Positions 46,548 through 59,755 of a stretch of 64,000 bases of DNA are shown here, one piece after another. The stretch covers positions 8,345,119-8,409,118 of the forward strand of contig BSYO01000030.1 of assembly GCA_033239525.1 (NCBI GenBank). Reading direction: 5' to 3'. A program made the translations under genes and the position numbers. The first letter of the stretch is position 1. The number at the start of each line of letters is the position of its first letter. The notes beneath the pieces were generated by a model that did no database searches, was not told the origin of the DNA, and worked only from the letters and a program-made list of their open reading frames with translations. The DNA is from Nepenthes gracilis. Lineage: Eukaryota > Streptophyta > Magnoliopsida > Caryophyllales > Nepenthaceae.

Positions 46548-49347
46548 TTTTTACCCTCATAAAAAGTTTGTCCTCAAAATTTAACATATCCAAATGAAGA
46601 AATAAGTACAAGTACTTCTTTCAAATCTCATCTTGTCTTCCGCACATGGCCTCTTCATAGAAACGATTTCTCCATAAGATTTTGACCAACGGAATCATCT
46701 TTGTCCGAAACACTTGATCTCTTCTACCCAAAATTTGAACTGATTCCTCTATATTTGTTAAATCTTCATTTATCTTCAACAGTTCATATTCAATAATGTG
46801 TGTCAAATCGTACACATATTTTTAGAGTATCGACACATGGAACACGTTATGAACATCTCCAAAATTTGAAGGTAGAGCTAATCTGTACGCTACTTCACTA
46901 TTTTTTTTTAAGATCTCAAACGATCTAATAAACCTCGAATTCAATTTTTCTTTTATCCAAAATTGAAAGATTCCCTTCGATGGAGATATCTTCAAAAATA
47001 CGGATTCTCCAATGTCAAAACTTTGCTTTGACCTCCTCCGATCAGTATAACTTTTCTGTCAACTTTAGGCAACCTTCAATAGGTTGTGAATCAAACAAAT
47101 CTTGTCAAACGTCTTTTGAATAACCTCCAATCCTAAAAGTCTACGATTGCCGGTATCCTCCCATTGGATCAAAGAATGACATTTTGTTCCATATAAAATC
47201 TCAAATGAAGCTATACCAATATTCTCTTGTTAGTTGTTATTATACACAAATTTGGCCAATGATAAATAATCTTCCCAACTGTCCTTTATTTCTTAAATTA
47301 AAATTCTTAATATGTTCTCCAAAATCTGAATCGTTTACTTCAATTATCTCTCCGTTTGAGAATGATAAGTTGTGTTGAATTTTAAATTTGTCATTAATTC
47401 TCGATGCAAACTCTTCTAAAATTTTGGGACAAACCTGGGGTCTCTATCAAACACAATCGAAGTTGGCACACCATAAAATCTGACCACCTCATTAATAAAC
47501 AATCTTGCTAGTCAATCTATTGAGAATGTCATCCAAATAACTATGAAATGAGCTGATCCACAATTACCCAAATGCTATAGCTTCCCATCATGAAATTCAT
47601 CGTTATATCTTCCCATTTTTAGTTAGGAGTTAGCATAGGTTGCAATAGGTTGGATGGTTTCTTGTATTCGGCCTTCAATTGTTAGCATATCAAATATCTT
47701 CCTACATAGGTCTCAATTTCTCTTATCATATTCTACCACCAAAATATCATTTTTAAATCTTGGTATATTTTGTTAATTTTCGGGTGGATAATATATTTTG
47801 ATCGATGATCTTTATACAAGTTTTCTTCTTTCAATTCTCCAACATCCGGTACACATATCTATTTACAAAGCCTCAAAACTCCATTGGCCCTTGTACTAAA
47901 ATTTGCTCTAAAATCTCTATTCGAATCTCTAGCAATATCCACCAAGAATGGATCATCCATTTAAGTTCTTTTAATTTTATCAAAAATCTCTAGCTGCATT
48001 TGGAAATAAAATAATATCACTTGGGTACCTTGGGAGTGCCTTTTAATTCATATTATTTCAGACATTTCAACATTTCCATCTCTTTAATTCTCAAATGAGC
48101 CACACTTGTCATTCGATAACTTAAAGCATCTATCACAATATTGGCCTTTCCAAGTTGGTATTAAATTTTATAGTCATAATCCTTTAAGAAATCCATCCAT
48201 TTTTGCTATTTCATATTCAATTCTTTTTGAGAGAATAAATACTTAAGACTCTTATGGTCCGAATATATAAAGAATTTCTCTCTCTATAAATAGTATTTTT
48301 AAATATTCAATATAAAGATCACCACCGCCAATTCTAAATCATGCATTGGAAAATTTCTTTCATGTGTTTTCAATTACCTTGATCCATACGCAATTACCTT
48401 CCCATGCTGCATTAAGACATATCCTAATCTACTTTTGGATGTATCACAATAAATCACAAATCCTCCGGATACTTCAAGAATCGTCAAAATCGGGACGATC
48501 GTCAGACGGTCATTCAATTCCTAGAAACGCTTTCCACAATCCTCCATCCAATTAAATTTGACTTTCTTCCGCATCAATCGGTTTAGGGGCATGGCGATTC
48601 TGGAAATGTTCTCCATAAATCTTCAATAAGAACTCGCCATTCCCAAGAAGTTCTTAATTTAGTTACCATCGTCAGTCGACTCCAATTAATCACAATTCAA
48701 ACTTCCTTGAGATCAATCAAAATATCTTCCTTTAAAATGAATTGACCTAAAACTATAACTTCCTCAAGCCAAAATTCATATTTCTCCAACTTGGCATATA
48801 AACTTTTTTCTCGACATGTTTGGTAGTACAATTCTCAAATGTTCTTTGTGCTCATCGTAGCTCCTCGAGTATATCAAAATGCCATCAATGAACACCACCA
48901 TGAACTTGTCAGTATAGGGTTGAAACATCCAATTTATCAAATCCATAAATACTGCAAGGATATTAGTTATTCCAAAGGACAAAACTAAAAACTCATAATA
49001 CCCATGCCTTGTTTGGAAAGTCATCTTTACCACATCTTCCTTCTTAATCCTTAATTAATGATAACCCAAATAAAGATTAATCTTTAAAAATATTTGAGCC
49101 CCTTACAATTGATCAAACAAATCATTAATTCTCAGCAATGGGTCTTGTTCTTAATAGTAATCTTATTCAATTTCCGGTGGTCTACATATAGCCACAAAGA
49201 CTCATCCTTTTTCTTCACAAACATTATTGGAGCACCCTATGAGGATACACTTGGCTGGATAAAGCCTTTCTCCAGTAGCTCTTGCAATTGTTACTTCAAT
49301 TGTTTGAGCTTTGACGGTGCCATTCTATAATGGGTCCTTGATTTTCA
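46548..49347 (-). pseudogene. gypsy M pol: RT (part), RNase H, integrase, C-terminal tail
   Basis: Minus strand. The C-terminal tail at 46621-46815 ends in EEAMCGRQDEI. Integrase is about 47000-47800; the first catalytic Asp is Asn (TMNFM, near 47597) while FDRDPR is still legible near 47450. RNase H is about 48000-48570. RT at 48776-49033 reads GYYEFLVLSFGI, then FMDLINWMFQPY, then FIDGILIYSRSYDEH. The second Asp of FIDD is Gly (48881-48895), so RT is dead. RT breaks at 49343 where element P is inserted, and its N-terminal part resumes at 58067. The polypurine tract is probably the CCCTCAT stretch at about 46548-46562 (plus strand). Confidence 0.85.
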
Positions 49348-51549
49348 TGTCACTTTATGTGAGATCTTGATCCAAGAACATGATAATTATGGAATAATTA
49401 TGTGGATAAAAATTATATTAGATTTAAAACTATTAAAAAATTTGATACCGAAATAAAATAAAGCGATATGGGGTAAGGAGCGCAGGGCACTCAACTACCG
49501 CTCGAGCGCTCCTCGAGTGGAAAAATACGAATGCACCACTCAAGGGTGTGCCTGAGACGATGATGGGAGCAGTCCCAACTACAAGCACACCGCTCGAGTG
49601 TGAAATTGCGAGAATGAGCACTTGAGCACTGCTCGAACAACGCTCGAGCGTCGATCGTCTGTTGTGCACGTGGCCCCCTTTTTTCTTCATTTTAAATGGG
49701 ATTTTGGAGGTTGGTTTTTCAGAACCATGACGACAGCAACACGAGGAGAAGAGAGGAAGGAGAGGGAAGACAAAAGAAAGGGAAAAAATCTTCCGTCCAG
49801 TCCTGATCAAAGTAAGGGTAACTATAAATCGAACTCAGACAAATGTAATTCGGACGTTATTTACTATTTTTACAGCTTTTCTGTATCTCTAAATTTGTAT
49901 TAATATTTTAAATTCATGGTTCTGCATGTTGACTGTAAATAATACCTATTTCTCCTGATTAATCGGACACATTTTATGCTTACTTGTATATACTGCTAAA
50001 TATAGCTTCGATTTTATGAAAATATATATGTTTGGTGTCCGTTTATCGTTTTAATCCAAAATTAAAGGGATTTAATGGTTTTAATCCAAAATTTCCGATA
50101 TGTAAAAGTTAATTTCTGACGACATACTGTCCATGATGTAATTTATGTCTAAAAAATTTACACCGATTTATACTGTTAAATTTTTTAAGATTTCTAAAGT
50201 AAATCTAAAGGATTTTAAACTATTACTGTATATTCTGAAGCAAATCTGAAAGGTTATAAACTATTATTATATATTTTGAAGCTAACTTAAGAGTTACTGT
50301 GAAACTGTGATTGATTTCTAAAACTAAACTTTTTCAGTTAAGAAATAATAAGGAATAATGTTTCTGTTCCTATTAATTTGGACCCGAAACTGATGTACAG
50401 TCAGGTTCGATTCTCCAACATACCTTACAATATTATGGTGGTAATCGAGGATAACTCTATTTATGAAATTATATGTAGTCCGCCCTTCCTCAGGACATTA
50501 ATCTAGAGGGTAGTTATTGTTACTAGCCGGCACCCCTATCCTGAATCCCCTAAAAGAGATCTCGTGTTCCTATTATTGCCCTTAGATTGTGTAGAGTGAA
50601 CACAATCTATCTTCGATTATTTACCCCCTCTACTAGTAGAGTCTACTGGTTGGGTCCTTTACTGATAGAAAATGAGATTTTCTATATTTTATAGATTTTA
50701 TATCGATTTTTGACTTCTGACTTATATTTACCAATTTCTAATTTTTGAAAACTAATTATTATCGGATTATGTTTTTCACATGATTTATGTATATGTTTTT
50801 GGTCCCTAATAGTTCTTTAATCTTCTACATTTATATTCTGTTATAGTTTTTATAAATTACTGTTTTATAGCATTTATACTTTAATATGTAACTGTATCAG
50901 TTTTACTATATTCCGTTCTGTATGAAAGTTTTACTGCATACTTGCATGTATCTTATTCGATTTTGACTCACTATTTTACTTTTTTTTCCTCCAGATGAAA
51001 CGATAGAACTAATCCTGGATAAAAAATAATAATTAAATCTTTGCCTGAAGACCTTTGGAGATCTGAAGTATTTTGGAGACCTTGAAAAGAAACAGTTTGA
51101 ATGTAAATATTAGATTTTGTATATGGATTTTATGTATATAGATTTAGTTTATGAATTGTATGTGATGCATGTGATAAAATAGAAAATTTATACTTCCGTA
51201 AGTTTATAATTTTGCTTTCGCTATATATGTTTTGGATTCTGTACAAATCCTAAATGGTATCTCTATTTCAAACTGTTAATATAGTGGATGTGAAATGTAA
51301 AATGTAAGCTGTAGGAAATTATACGGTGTCTGTGATCCTGTGTCAAAAATGAGAGTACCTATTGATGGATATGATGATATTATTTTGTATGTTGCAGGTT
51401 ATAAACAGGATTTGTACTTTAATTTAGCCCAATTTTAGGAGAACTCTATCCGTTTTTTCTTAAAATTTTAGATTGTTAATTGGGCTTAGGTTTCTGTTTT
51501 CTATAATGATGGAAGTTTCTAAGGACAAAAAAAAATACATTCCATCACA
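49348..51549 (+). repeat. 5' LTR of gypsy P
   Basis: Starts TGTCACTT and ends TCCATCACA. A GC-rich CTCGAGCG block lies at 49478-49650. H1 is a perfect GATTGTGT-N7-ACACAATC (50585-50607). H2 is ACTAGTA-N5-TACTGGT (50632-50650) with one G.U pair. From about 49628 it aligns with 56131-58061. Confidence 0.92.
49839..50994 (+). other. candidate LTR intron-like module in the P 5' LTR
   Basis: The acceptor-like TTTTTTCCTCCAG|ATGA is intact (AG at 50993-50994). The donor position reads CTCAG|ACAAAT here, but the 3' LTR has a perfect CTCAG|GTAAGT at 56321. Conversely, the 3' LTR acceptor near 57506 is altered (CTCCTG). The ancestral LTR therefore had both sites. Confidence 0.4.
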
Positions 51550-51551
51550 AT

Positions 51552-51562
51552 TGGTATCAAAG
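51552..51562 (+). other. primer-binding site of gypsy P
   Basis: TGGTATCAAAG lies two bases after the LTR end. It matches the initiator Met-tRNA site TGGTATCAGAG with one change. Confidence 0.85.
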
Positions 51563-51775
51563 AAATGAGATTCCTTAGTAATTAATTGATCGAAAAGTAG
51601 AAGTATAGGCTTGACTTTCTGTAGGAATAGATTGGGGTAGCTAAGGCAACTAGGATGTTTAGGAAGTTGATCCTTAAACTAGGTTTAAATTTTATTAAAC
51701 TACTGATAATCCTTTCCCTGAACTTGATTTCTTGAGGTTATAATACTGTGCTTATTCTTGGTTATAGGATCTAAG

Positions 51776-52740
51776 ATGGCCAGTATGATGAATCGAAGAA
51801 ATAATCGTAGTGGTGCTAGTACTCCCCACGATAGAGAGGATGCTTATGTTAATCTGTTGGATCAAATGACCAATGTGGCAGAATTTGTGGAGTAGAGGCA
51901 TATGGCTTCGATCCCTGTACCTGAGCCAGCTCCGACAAATCCTGCTCCAATGACGTATGATAGATTTACAGCAGAGCAATTATCAAGATTTTTGGATAAG
52001 CCCGATCCGACAGAAGCGGATGTTTGGTTAAAGAGAATGAAAAAGATTTTTGCTATGATCCGGTGTACTTATCAGGAGAAAATCCCTTCACAGTATATAA
52101 GTTGGAGGGTGAGACTAATTGTTTGTGAAGCATGAAAAAGAGGGCATTAGGTGTGCCCGATGATGAGATCACATGGAAGATGTTCAAGGACACCTTTATG
52201 AAAAAATATTTTTCGTCCAGTCTCTAAGATTAGAAGGATCAAGAGTTCATGCGGTTGAGACGGGAAAATATAATGGTCACTAAATATGACGCAAGATACA
52301 CTGAGTTGTCCTGTTTTGGGCTCTTTTACGTGGAGAATGAGTTGAGGAAAGAGAAGAAATTCCAACAAAGGCTGCGGGTCTATATTAGGAAGCAACTATC
52401 GACCCACAAGCTCCAAACCTACGTGGATATTCTACATAGGGCAATTATTCATGAAAAGGAGGTGGAGACGGAGAGATTCTTTGCAAAGAGGACTACTAGC
52501 CGGACGGATATCAATACTGGACCAAGTGTAGGGCCTTCTGGACTATCCAAAAAAGCAAAGACTATATAGATAAAGGGAAGAGCATCATTCCAACTCAGTC
52601 AATGACTAGCTCTCAATTATCAGCCGCTGATTGTACTTTTTATGGGAGGAAGCATCCGGGACAAGCATGTCATAAGGTATCGGGAGCATGCTTTAGATGT
52701 GGACAGTAAGGCCACTTGGTGAAAAACGCCCATTACCTTT
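51776..52740 (+). pseudogene. gag of gypsy P
   Basis: From the ATG at 51776 the protein starts MASMMNRRNNRSG. A TAG interrupts near 51894, where Gln is likely. The retrotransposon gag domain follows (FLDKPDPTEADVWLKRMKKI at about 51987-52050, then ALGVPDDEITWKMFKDTFM), broken by a frameshift near 52115-52135 and a stop near 52228. The nucleic-acid-binding knuckle near 52686-52730 reads CFRCGQ, a stop, then GHLVKN. Its last Cys is gone. Gag would form the particle and package RNA; this copy cannot make a full-length product. Confidence 0.85.
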
Positions 52741-55700
52741 GAGGCTAGAAGGAAAGAAGCCTACTGTCACAGTTAAGGCATTTGCAGTGACTATTCAGGA
52801 CCCGAAGTCATCCCTGAATATTGTGAAAGGTACCCTCTCTATTTGTGGAGTTTCTACTTCTATATTATTTGATTCGAGATCTATCCACTCTTTTATTTCC
52901 CCACGGTTTGTGTGCTATATTATATCTGCTCTGTGTTTTAGATTATGCATTGTTTGTGTCAACTCCCACTGGTTCCTCTGTAATTCTGATATTGTGTATC
53001 CTGAATGTGTGGTTGAGATGAATGAAAAATGTTTGATTATGGATTTGGTGTTGTTCAATATGGGTGATTTTAATGTAATTTTGGGAATGAATTGGCTAGC
53101 TAAAATCATACCAGTATCGATTGTTTTTTAAAGAGGATTTGTTTTGATATTCCTGGGATGAGATGCTTTATATTTCAAGGCATTAGGAAAAAGGAGATGC
53201 CAGTATTAATTTCTGCTTTGCATGCCAAGTATCTGATGAAAAGTGGGTGTAAAACTTACCTGGCATATGCCTATACTACTAAAAGCCATGGTGTGTCAGC
53301 TAAACATATCCTCGTTGTTTGTAATTTTGATAATGTATTTTCGGAGGGATTGCTTGGATTACCTCTACACCAAAAAATTCAGTTTGAGATTACAGTTATT
53401 CCCAAAGCTAGCATAATTTCTAAAGCCCCATATCGTATGGCCCCGGCTGAATTAAAAGAATTGAAATTACAGTGACAAGTGTTATTAAATGAAGGTTTTA
53501 TTAGACCAAGTGTATCTCCTTGGGGAGCATTGGTATTGTTTGTGAGGAAGAAAGATGGGTCTTTGTGGCTATGTATTGATTATCGTGAGTTAAACAAGAT
53601 CACGATTAAGAATAAGTATCCATTACCGCATATCAATAATTTATTTGATCAATTATAAGGATCTCGGGTGTTCTCAAAAATTGATTTGAGGTCTGATTAT
53701 TATCAATTAAGGATTAAACCAGAAGATGTGGGTAAGACTGCTTTTCGGATACGTTATGGCCACTATGAGTTCCTTGTTATGCCTTTTGGCCTTACGAAAG
53801 CCCCTGCTACTTTTATGGATCTGATTAATAGGATATTCAAGCCGTATTTGGATAAATTTATTGTGGTTTTTATTGACGACATCCTAATATATTCAAAGGA
53901 CTATGAGGAGCACGAAACTCACCTAAGAATAATACTTCAAGTTCTTCGTGATGAAAAATTATATGCTAAGCTGAGTAAATGTGAATTCTGGATAGAGAAT
54001 GTAATGTTTTTGGGACATGTAATTTCTGACAGTGGTATTTCTGTGGATCCAAAGGAGGTAGAGGCTATTATAAACTGGAGTAGGCCAACATCTGTGATTG
54101 AGGTTAGAAGCTTTCTTGGCATGGCGGGCTATTACAGATGTTTTGTAGAAAATTTCTCACAGATTACTATGCCTCGGACTCAGCTACTAAATAAAGAGGC
54201 CAAGTTTGAATGGATTGAGGAATGTGATCTGAGTTTTCAGAAGTTGAAGGATCACTTGACTATCGCACCCGTATTGATTATTTCAGAAGGATCAGGAGGC
54301 TTTGAGGTGTACTATGACGCCTCTAAGGTAGGTTTAGGTTGTGTATTGATGTAACATGGTAAAGCAGTAACTTATAGGTCTAGGCAACAGAAAGTGCGTG
54401 AAAGAAACTACCCGACCTATGATTTGGAGCTAGCTGTTATGGTGGTTGCCTTAAAAATTTGAAAACATTACATGTATGGTGAAAAGTTTCTTGTGTATTC
54501 TAATCATAAAAGCTTAAAATATTTATTTTTACAAAAAGAACTTAATATGAGGCAAAGGAGGTGGCTTGATTTCTTGAAAGACAATGACTGTAAAATACAG
54601 TATAAGCCAGGAAAGGCTAATGTGGTTACAGATGTATTGAGCCATTGATCAAGTTATGCGGCCATGTTGCAAGTTTAACAGATGAAAATGTTAGATTATT
54701 TGAAACAATGTGATTTTTAACGTTATTCTCAGGGTGATAGGACGCTTCTATCTTATCTTGAGATCCAACTGGAGGTAGTGAATGAGCTAAAGGAGAATTT
54801 GAATAGATATTCTCGAGTTGATTTTAATATCCGGATTGATGGAGTGTTGAGGTTCAGAAACAGATTATGTGTACCGGATGATAGAGAATTGAAAGAAAAG
54901 ATCTTGAATGAGGCTTACCGGTCTCGGTATACAATCCACCCTGAGGTGAACAAAATGTATCAAGATTTAAAAAATACTTTTTGGTTGAGGAATATGAAGA
55001 GGGATATTGTGACTTATGTGGAGAAACGCCTTATATGTTAGTAACTGAAAGCTAAAAGAAGGAAGCCTTCTGAATTGTTACAGCCGATACCTATCTCAAG
55101 CTGAAAATGAGAAAATGTTACTATAAATTTTATATCGGATGTATCAATGACTCCTAGAAATCATGACGTCATTTGGGTTATAGTTGATCGAATGACAAAA
55201 TTAGTCCATTTCTTAGCGATCAGGATAACCTATTCTCGTGGTAAACTGGCCTAATTATATATAAATAAAATTATGAGGCTTCATGGAATAATTATCTCGA
55301 TTGTGTCTGATAGAGATCCCTGTTTTGTCTCAAGGTTTTAGAAAAGCTTGCATAAGGAGCTATGGAGGGAGTTGAAGTTCAGTACTACGTATCGCTCCCA
55401 AACTGACGGCCAATCGGAGCATACCATTCAGATTCTTGAGTATATGTTGAGGGCCTCGGTGTTGGAAATGAAGGGGACTTGGAACACTTATCTGGCACTG
55501 ATTGAATTTGCATATAATAATAGTTATCGGACTAGTATCGGCATAACACCTTTTTAGACTCTATATGAGAGAAAGTGTAGATCGCCGATTCTTTGGGAGG
55601 AGACCAGAGATAAGAAAATTTTGGGTCCTGAAATCGTGAAAGAAATTACGAAGAAAATTAAACTGATTCATTATCATTTGAAAGTTGCTCAAAGCAGACA

Positions 55701-56130
55701 GAAAAGTTATGCAAACCAAATGAGGAAAGAATTGAACTTTGAGGTAGGAGAATTTGTATTTTCAAAAGTTTCACTGTCAAAGGGAACGTTTAGGTTCAGA
55801 GTAAAAAGAAAATTGAAGCTGCGGTTTATAGGTCCATTTGAGATTCTAGAGAGGATCGAGGAGTTGACTTACCGGTTGGCACTACCCCTAGTCTGGCGGA
55901 CGTACACAATGTATTTCATATATCGATGCTTCGAAGGTATGTCCACGATTCTACACACGTGATTGAGTACGAGCCCTTGACTATTGAAAAGGATATATCC
56001 TATGTCGAGGAGTCGATACAGATTCTAGATCAAAAGGATCAGAGATTACGCACTAAGACTATTTCCTTGGTGAAAGTGCTCTGGACGAATCATTCATCGG
56101 AGGAGGCTACCAGGGACGAAAGACTATATT
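52741..56130 (+). pseudogene. pol of gypsy P: protease, RT, RNase H, integrase
   Basis: The protease is at 52800-53130, with the active site changed from D-S-G to D-S-R (52871-52879). RT runs from about 53330, with stops near 53473 and 53656, then a clean frame (53668-54354) with FIDD at 53869-53880 in [12 protein letters not shown]. RNase H is 54290-54650 and starts [11 protein letters not shown], with stops near 54352 and 54460. The integrase zinc region is about 54930-55050. In its core the first catalytic Asp is Asn (TINFIS, near 55115), while SDRD and QSE are retained near 55310 and 55410. The C-terminal tail reads VGEFVFSKVSLSKG, then EEATRD. The end is cut off at about 56130, where LTR sequence follows directly. 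Stops sit mostly at expected Gln or Trp codons. Confidence 0.9.
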
Positions 56131-58061
56131 GAGCAACGGTCGTGTGTTGCGCACGTGACCCCCTTTTTCCTTTGTTTTAAATGGAATTTAGGGATTGGTT
56201 TTTTAGAACCACAACGACAGTAGCACAGGGAGAAGAGAAGAAGGAAAGGGAAGGGAAAAAAGGAAAAAAATCTTCCATCCAGTCCCAATCAAAGGAAGGG
56301 TAACTGTAAACCGAACTCAGGTAAGTGTATTTCAGACGTTATTTACTATTTTTACAGCTTTTTTGTATCTCTAAATTTGTATTTATACTTTAAATCCATG
56401 GTTCTGCATGTTTACTGTAAATATTGCCCGTTTCTCCTAACTAATCAGACAGATTTCATATCACTTGTATATACTGCTAAATATACCTTCGATTTCATAA
56501 AAATACATATATTTGGTGTCCATTTATCGTCCGAAAGTTTTGACGAAACCCTAGGCACAAAATTAAAGGGATTTAATGGTTTTAATCCAAAATTTCTGAT
56601 ATGTAAAAATTAATCTGTAATAACATACTGTCCATGATGTGATTTATGTCTGAAAAATTTACACCAATTTATATTGTTAAATCTTTAAGGATTTCTGAAG
56701 AAAATTTAAAAGGTTTCAAACTATTACTGTATATTATGAAGCAAATCTAAAAGGTTGTAAACTATTACTGTATATTCTGAAATAAATTTGAAAGGTTACA
56801 AACTATTACTGTATATTCTAAAATTAACTGAAGAGTTATTCTGAAACTCTAATTGACTTGTGAAACTAAAAAGATTTTCAGTTAAGAAATAAGAAGGAAA
56901 AATATTTCTGTTCTTGTTAATTAGGTCTTGAGACTGATATACAGTTACGTTAAATTCTCCGGTATACTGTAGAACGTTATGATGGTAATCGATGATAACT
57001 CTATTTATAGAGTTATTTGTGGTCCGTCCTTCCTCGAGGCATTAACCTAGAGGGTAGTTACTGTTACTGGCCGGCACCCCTATCCTGAATCCCCTGAAAG
57101 GAGATAGATCCCATGAGAAAGGATCTCCTGTTCCTTTTACTAGCTTTGGATTGTGTGGAGTAAATACAATCTATCTTCGATTACCTGCCCCTCTATATTT
57201 CATCAATTTGGTATCGATTTCTAACTTTTGACTTGTATTTACCGATTTCTGATTTTCGAAACCTAATTATTATCGGATTATGTTTTTCTCGTGATTTATA
57301 TATATGTTTATATTCCCTGATAGTTCTGTAATCTTCTACATTTATGTTCTGCTATAATTTCTATAAATCACTATTTTATAGCATTTATACTTTAATATAC
57401 AACTGTATCTATTTTACTACATTCCGTTCTGCATGAAAGTTTTACTGCATACTTGCATGTATCTTATTGGGTTTCGACTCACTGTTTTACTATTTTTTTC
57501 CTCCTGATGAGAAAATAGAACTAGTCTCGGATAAAAAGGAATAGTTAAAGCTTTGCCTGAAGACCTTTGGAGATCAGAAATATTTTGGAGACCTTGAAAA
57601 GAAACAGTTTGAATGTAAATATTGGATTTTATATATGAATTTTATGTATATGGATTCTGTATATAAAATATATGTGATGCATGTGATAAAATAGAAAATT
57701 TATACTTTGGCAGGTTTATAGTTCTGCTTCCGCTATATGTTTTCTAAATTTCGTACAGGTTCTAGATGATATCTCTATTCCGAACTGTTAATATAGTGGA
57801 TAGAAAATGTGAAATGTAAGCCATAGAAAATTATATGGTGTCTGTGATCCTGTGTCTAAAATGAGAGCACCTGTTGATGGATATGATGGTAATATTCTGT
57901 ATATTATAGGTTATAAACATGATTTATATTTCAGTTTAGCCCAATTTTAGGAAAAATTCTGTCTGTTTTTCCGGAGAACTTTAGGTTGTTAATTGGGTTT
58001 AGACTTCCGTTTTCTGTAATGATGGAAGTTTTTGAAGATAAAAAAAACTCGTTCCGTCACA
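56131..58061 (+). repeat. 3' LTR of gypsy P, 5'-truncated
   Basis: It aligns with the 5' LTR from about 49628 on (shared TTTACTATTTTTACAGC, TGGCCGGCACCCCTATCCTGA). The first ~280 bases of LTR, the polypurine tract and the end of pol are missing, so integrase runs straight into LTR sequence. H1 is 57149-57171. H2 and its surroundings are deleted near 57195. It ends GTTCCGTCACA. Confidence 0.9.
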
Positions 58062-58066
58062 CTTCA

Positions 58067-59737
58067 GGTATTGTCTCAATGTCGAATTCAATCTCTCAAT
58101 TTGATGGTAGTCTTGAAAGATCTTCTGAAAATACATTTTCAAACTTACATACCATCAGTATATCACTTGCCAGTACACTATGGTCTCCAATCGTGCTTGC
58201 ATAAGCCAAACAAGCTTGACATCCATTCTTTATCAAATGACTAGCATGTAATTCTGAAATTATGTTCGAAAATTGTTTATACATTATTCTTTGAAAATAA
58301 AAGGATTCACATTCCAAAATTATAAAATACACCCTCTTATGAAAACAATCTATACTAACATAATAACTAGCTAGCTAATCCATATCTAGGATTACATTAA
58401 AATCATACATATTTAATAGGACCAAATTTACTACCAACTCTAACCTATTGATCTAAATAGCACATCTATGGTACACAATATCCATAACCAAAGACAATCT
58501 CGTGCGTGTTAACACTACTAATGTAAAATCCATGATCCTCGAGGGTGACAACAAATAACGAACAAATTTAGATGACACAAATCAATGTGTTGTCCCTAAA
58601 TCTAAAAGTAAATGAGTTGAAGTTTTAATTATGGTAAGTTTACCTTCCACCACTATGGGTGACACATCCGCATCTTGGGCCATCATCACAAAAGCTCTTC
58701 CCAAAGCACTTGGCTCCCTCATTGTTTGCCTCAAGGGATGAGAGTAATCCTTGATCATATTGCAAAACTACCCGTAATTGAAACAAGCTCCCAAGATCTT
58801 ATAACATAGCCTTCTTCCATGAGATTTTTTTGCAATGAAAGCACACAAGCATTGATTGTTGAGGGCCCGATACATCTTGGATTTCAACACCTTTCTTCCC
58901 TTTATCTGCTGGCTTTGATCTTTTATGGGATTCTCCTGATTTTAAACTTTAGCCTCCTTTACTAGCCAACTTCTTCTGAAAGAATTTTTCTCTTTCTAGC
59001 TTCCATTCAAACAAGAAAGCTCGATCCAACACATTTTTGTAGGTTCTTAGTTTCAATGTACTAATTATTTCTGAATTACATCATTTAAGCCTAATAAAAA
59101 TTTTCTCGCCTTCCTCACCTCATCATGACCATATGAGGGGTATAGTGGATAACTCCATGAAATTGGCATCATACACTGCCACCGTCCGATTTTCTTATTG
59201 CAAACAGGTGAATTCATCCTCATTTTTCTCAATTAAGCTTGTTTAAAAGTACTAGTCCATGAAAACCTCTACGAACATATCCCACAAAACTTCTCCATTC
59301 TCCAAACCCATAACTCGTTTCTTTATCGACTGCCAATGGTTCACCTCTCCTTCCAATTTGTAGGAGGGAAACATGACCTTGTCCTCCTCCAAACATCATA
59401 TTACAGTAAAAACCTTCTCAATCCACTGGATCCAAATCTCGACTTTGGTGGGAACCAAATCATCCATAAATTCTAACACCCTTTCAATTGTTAAATGACC
59501 ATATGTCGTTGTTGCTGGATTCGCCAGAGTTGGCTTCGGATTATATGATCCCGGAGCCATAGATTTCATCACGTTAGCTTTCCTTGCTATGATGGCTAAA
59601 TACTCCTCTTCTCGGCTAGAGCAAGAGCTTGATCAAACACCACTTCCTCCTTGTCTAGATGATATTTTTCAATCTTATCACATAATAATTATTCACATTA
59701 GAATCTCAAATCAAATAAAATATTCTCCTTATGACTT
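58067..59737 (-). pseudogene. gypsy M gag, protease and start of RT
   Basis: Minus strand. Gag is about 58750-59570, with VMFPSYKLEGEVNHW near 59330-59380 and a Cys-rich knuckle near 58830-58850 that reads VCFHCKKISWKKAM: the first two Cys are kept, the later ligands lost. The protease is about 58340-58620, with the active site D-S-G changed to D-L-G and later words YDFNVILDMD and LASYY present. The RT start at 58067-58130 reads FSEDLSRLPSN, then IEFDIETIPE, and continues across element P at 49342. Confidence 0.8.
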
Positions 59738-59748
59738 CTCTGATACCA
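59738..59748 (-). other. primer-binding site of gypsy M
   Basis: On the minus strand TGGTATCAGAG, a perfect initiator Met-tRNA-type site, seven bases from the LTR end. Confidence 0.85.
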
Positions 59749-59755
59749 CTTTCAC

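Larger units (their letters stand above)
49348..58061 (+). mobile_element. gypsy element P, inserted in RT of element M
   Basis: The 5' LTR is 49348-51549, a primer-binding site follows, then gag, protease, RT, RNase H and integrase, and a truncated 3' LTR is 56131-58061. Flanks TTTCA (49343-49347) and CTTCA (58062-58066) differ at one base and are a mutated 5-bp duplication. Removing P brings the PYRMAP-like part of M RT next to its IEFDIETIPE part, confirming the insertion. It is the least decayed pol in the window, with a continuous 228-residue RT frame, and is probably the youngest full-length insertion. Confidence 0.92.
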
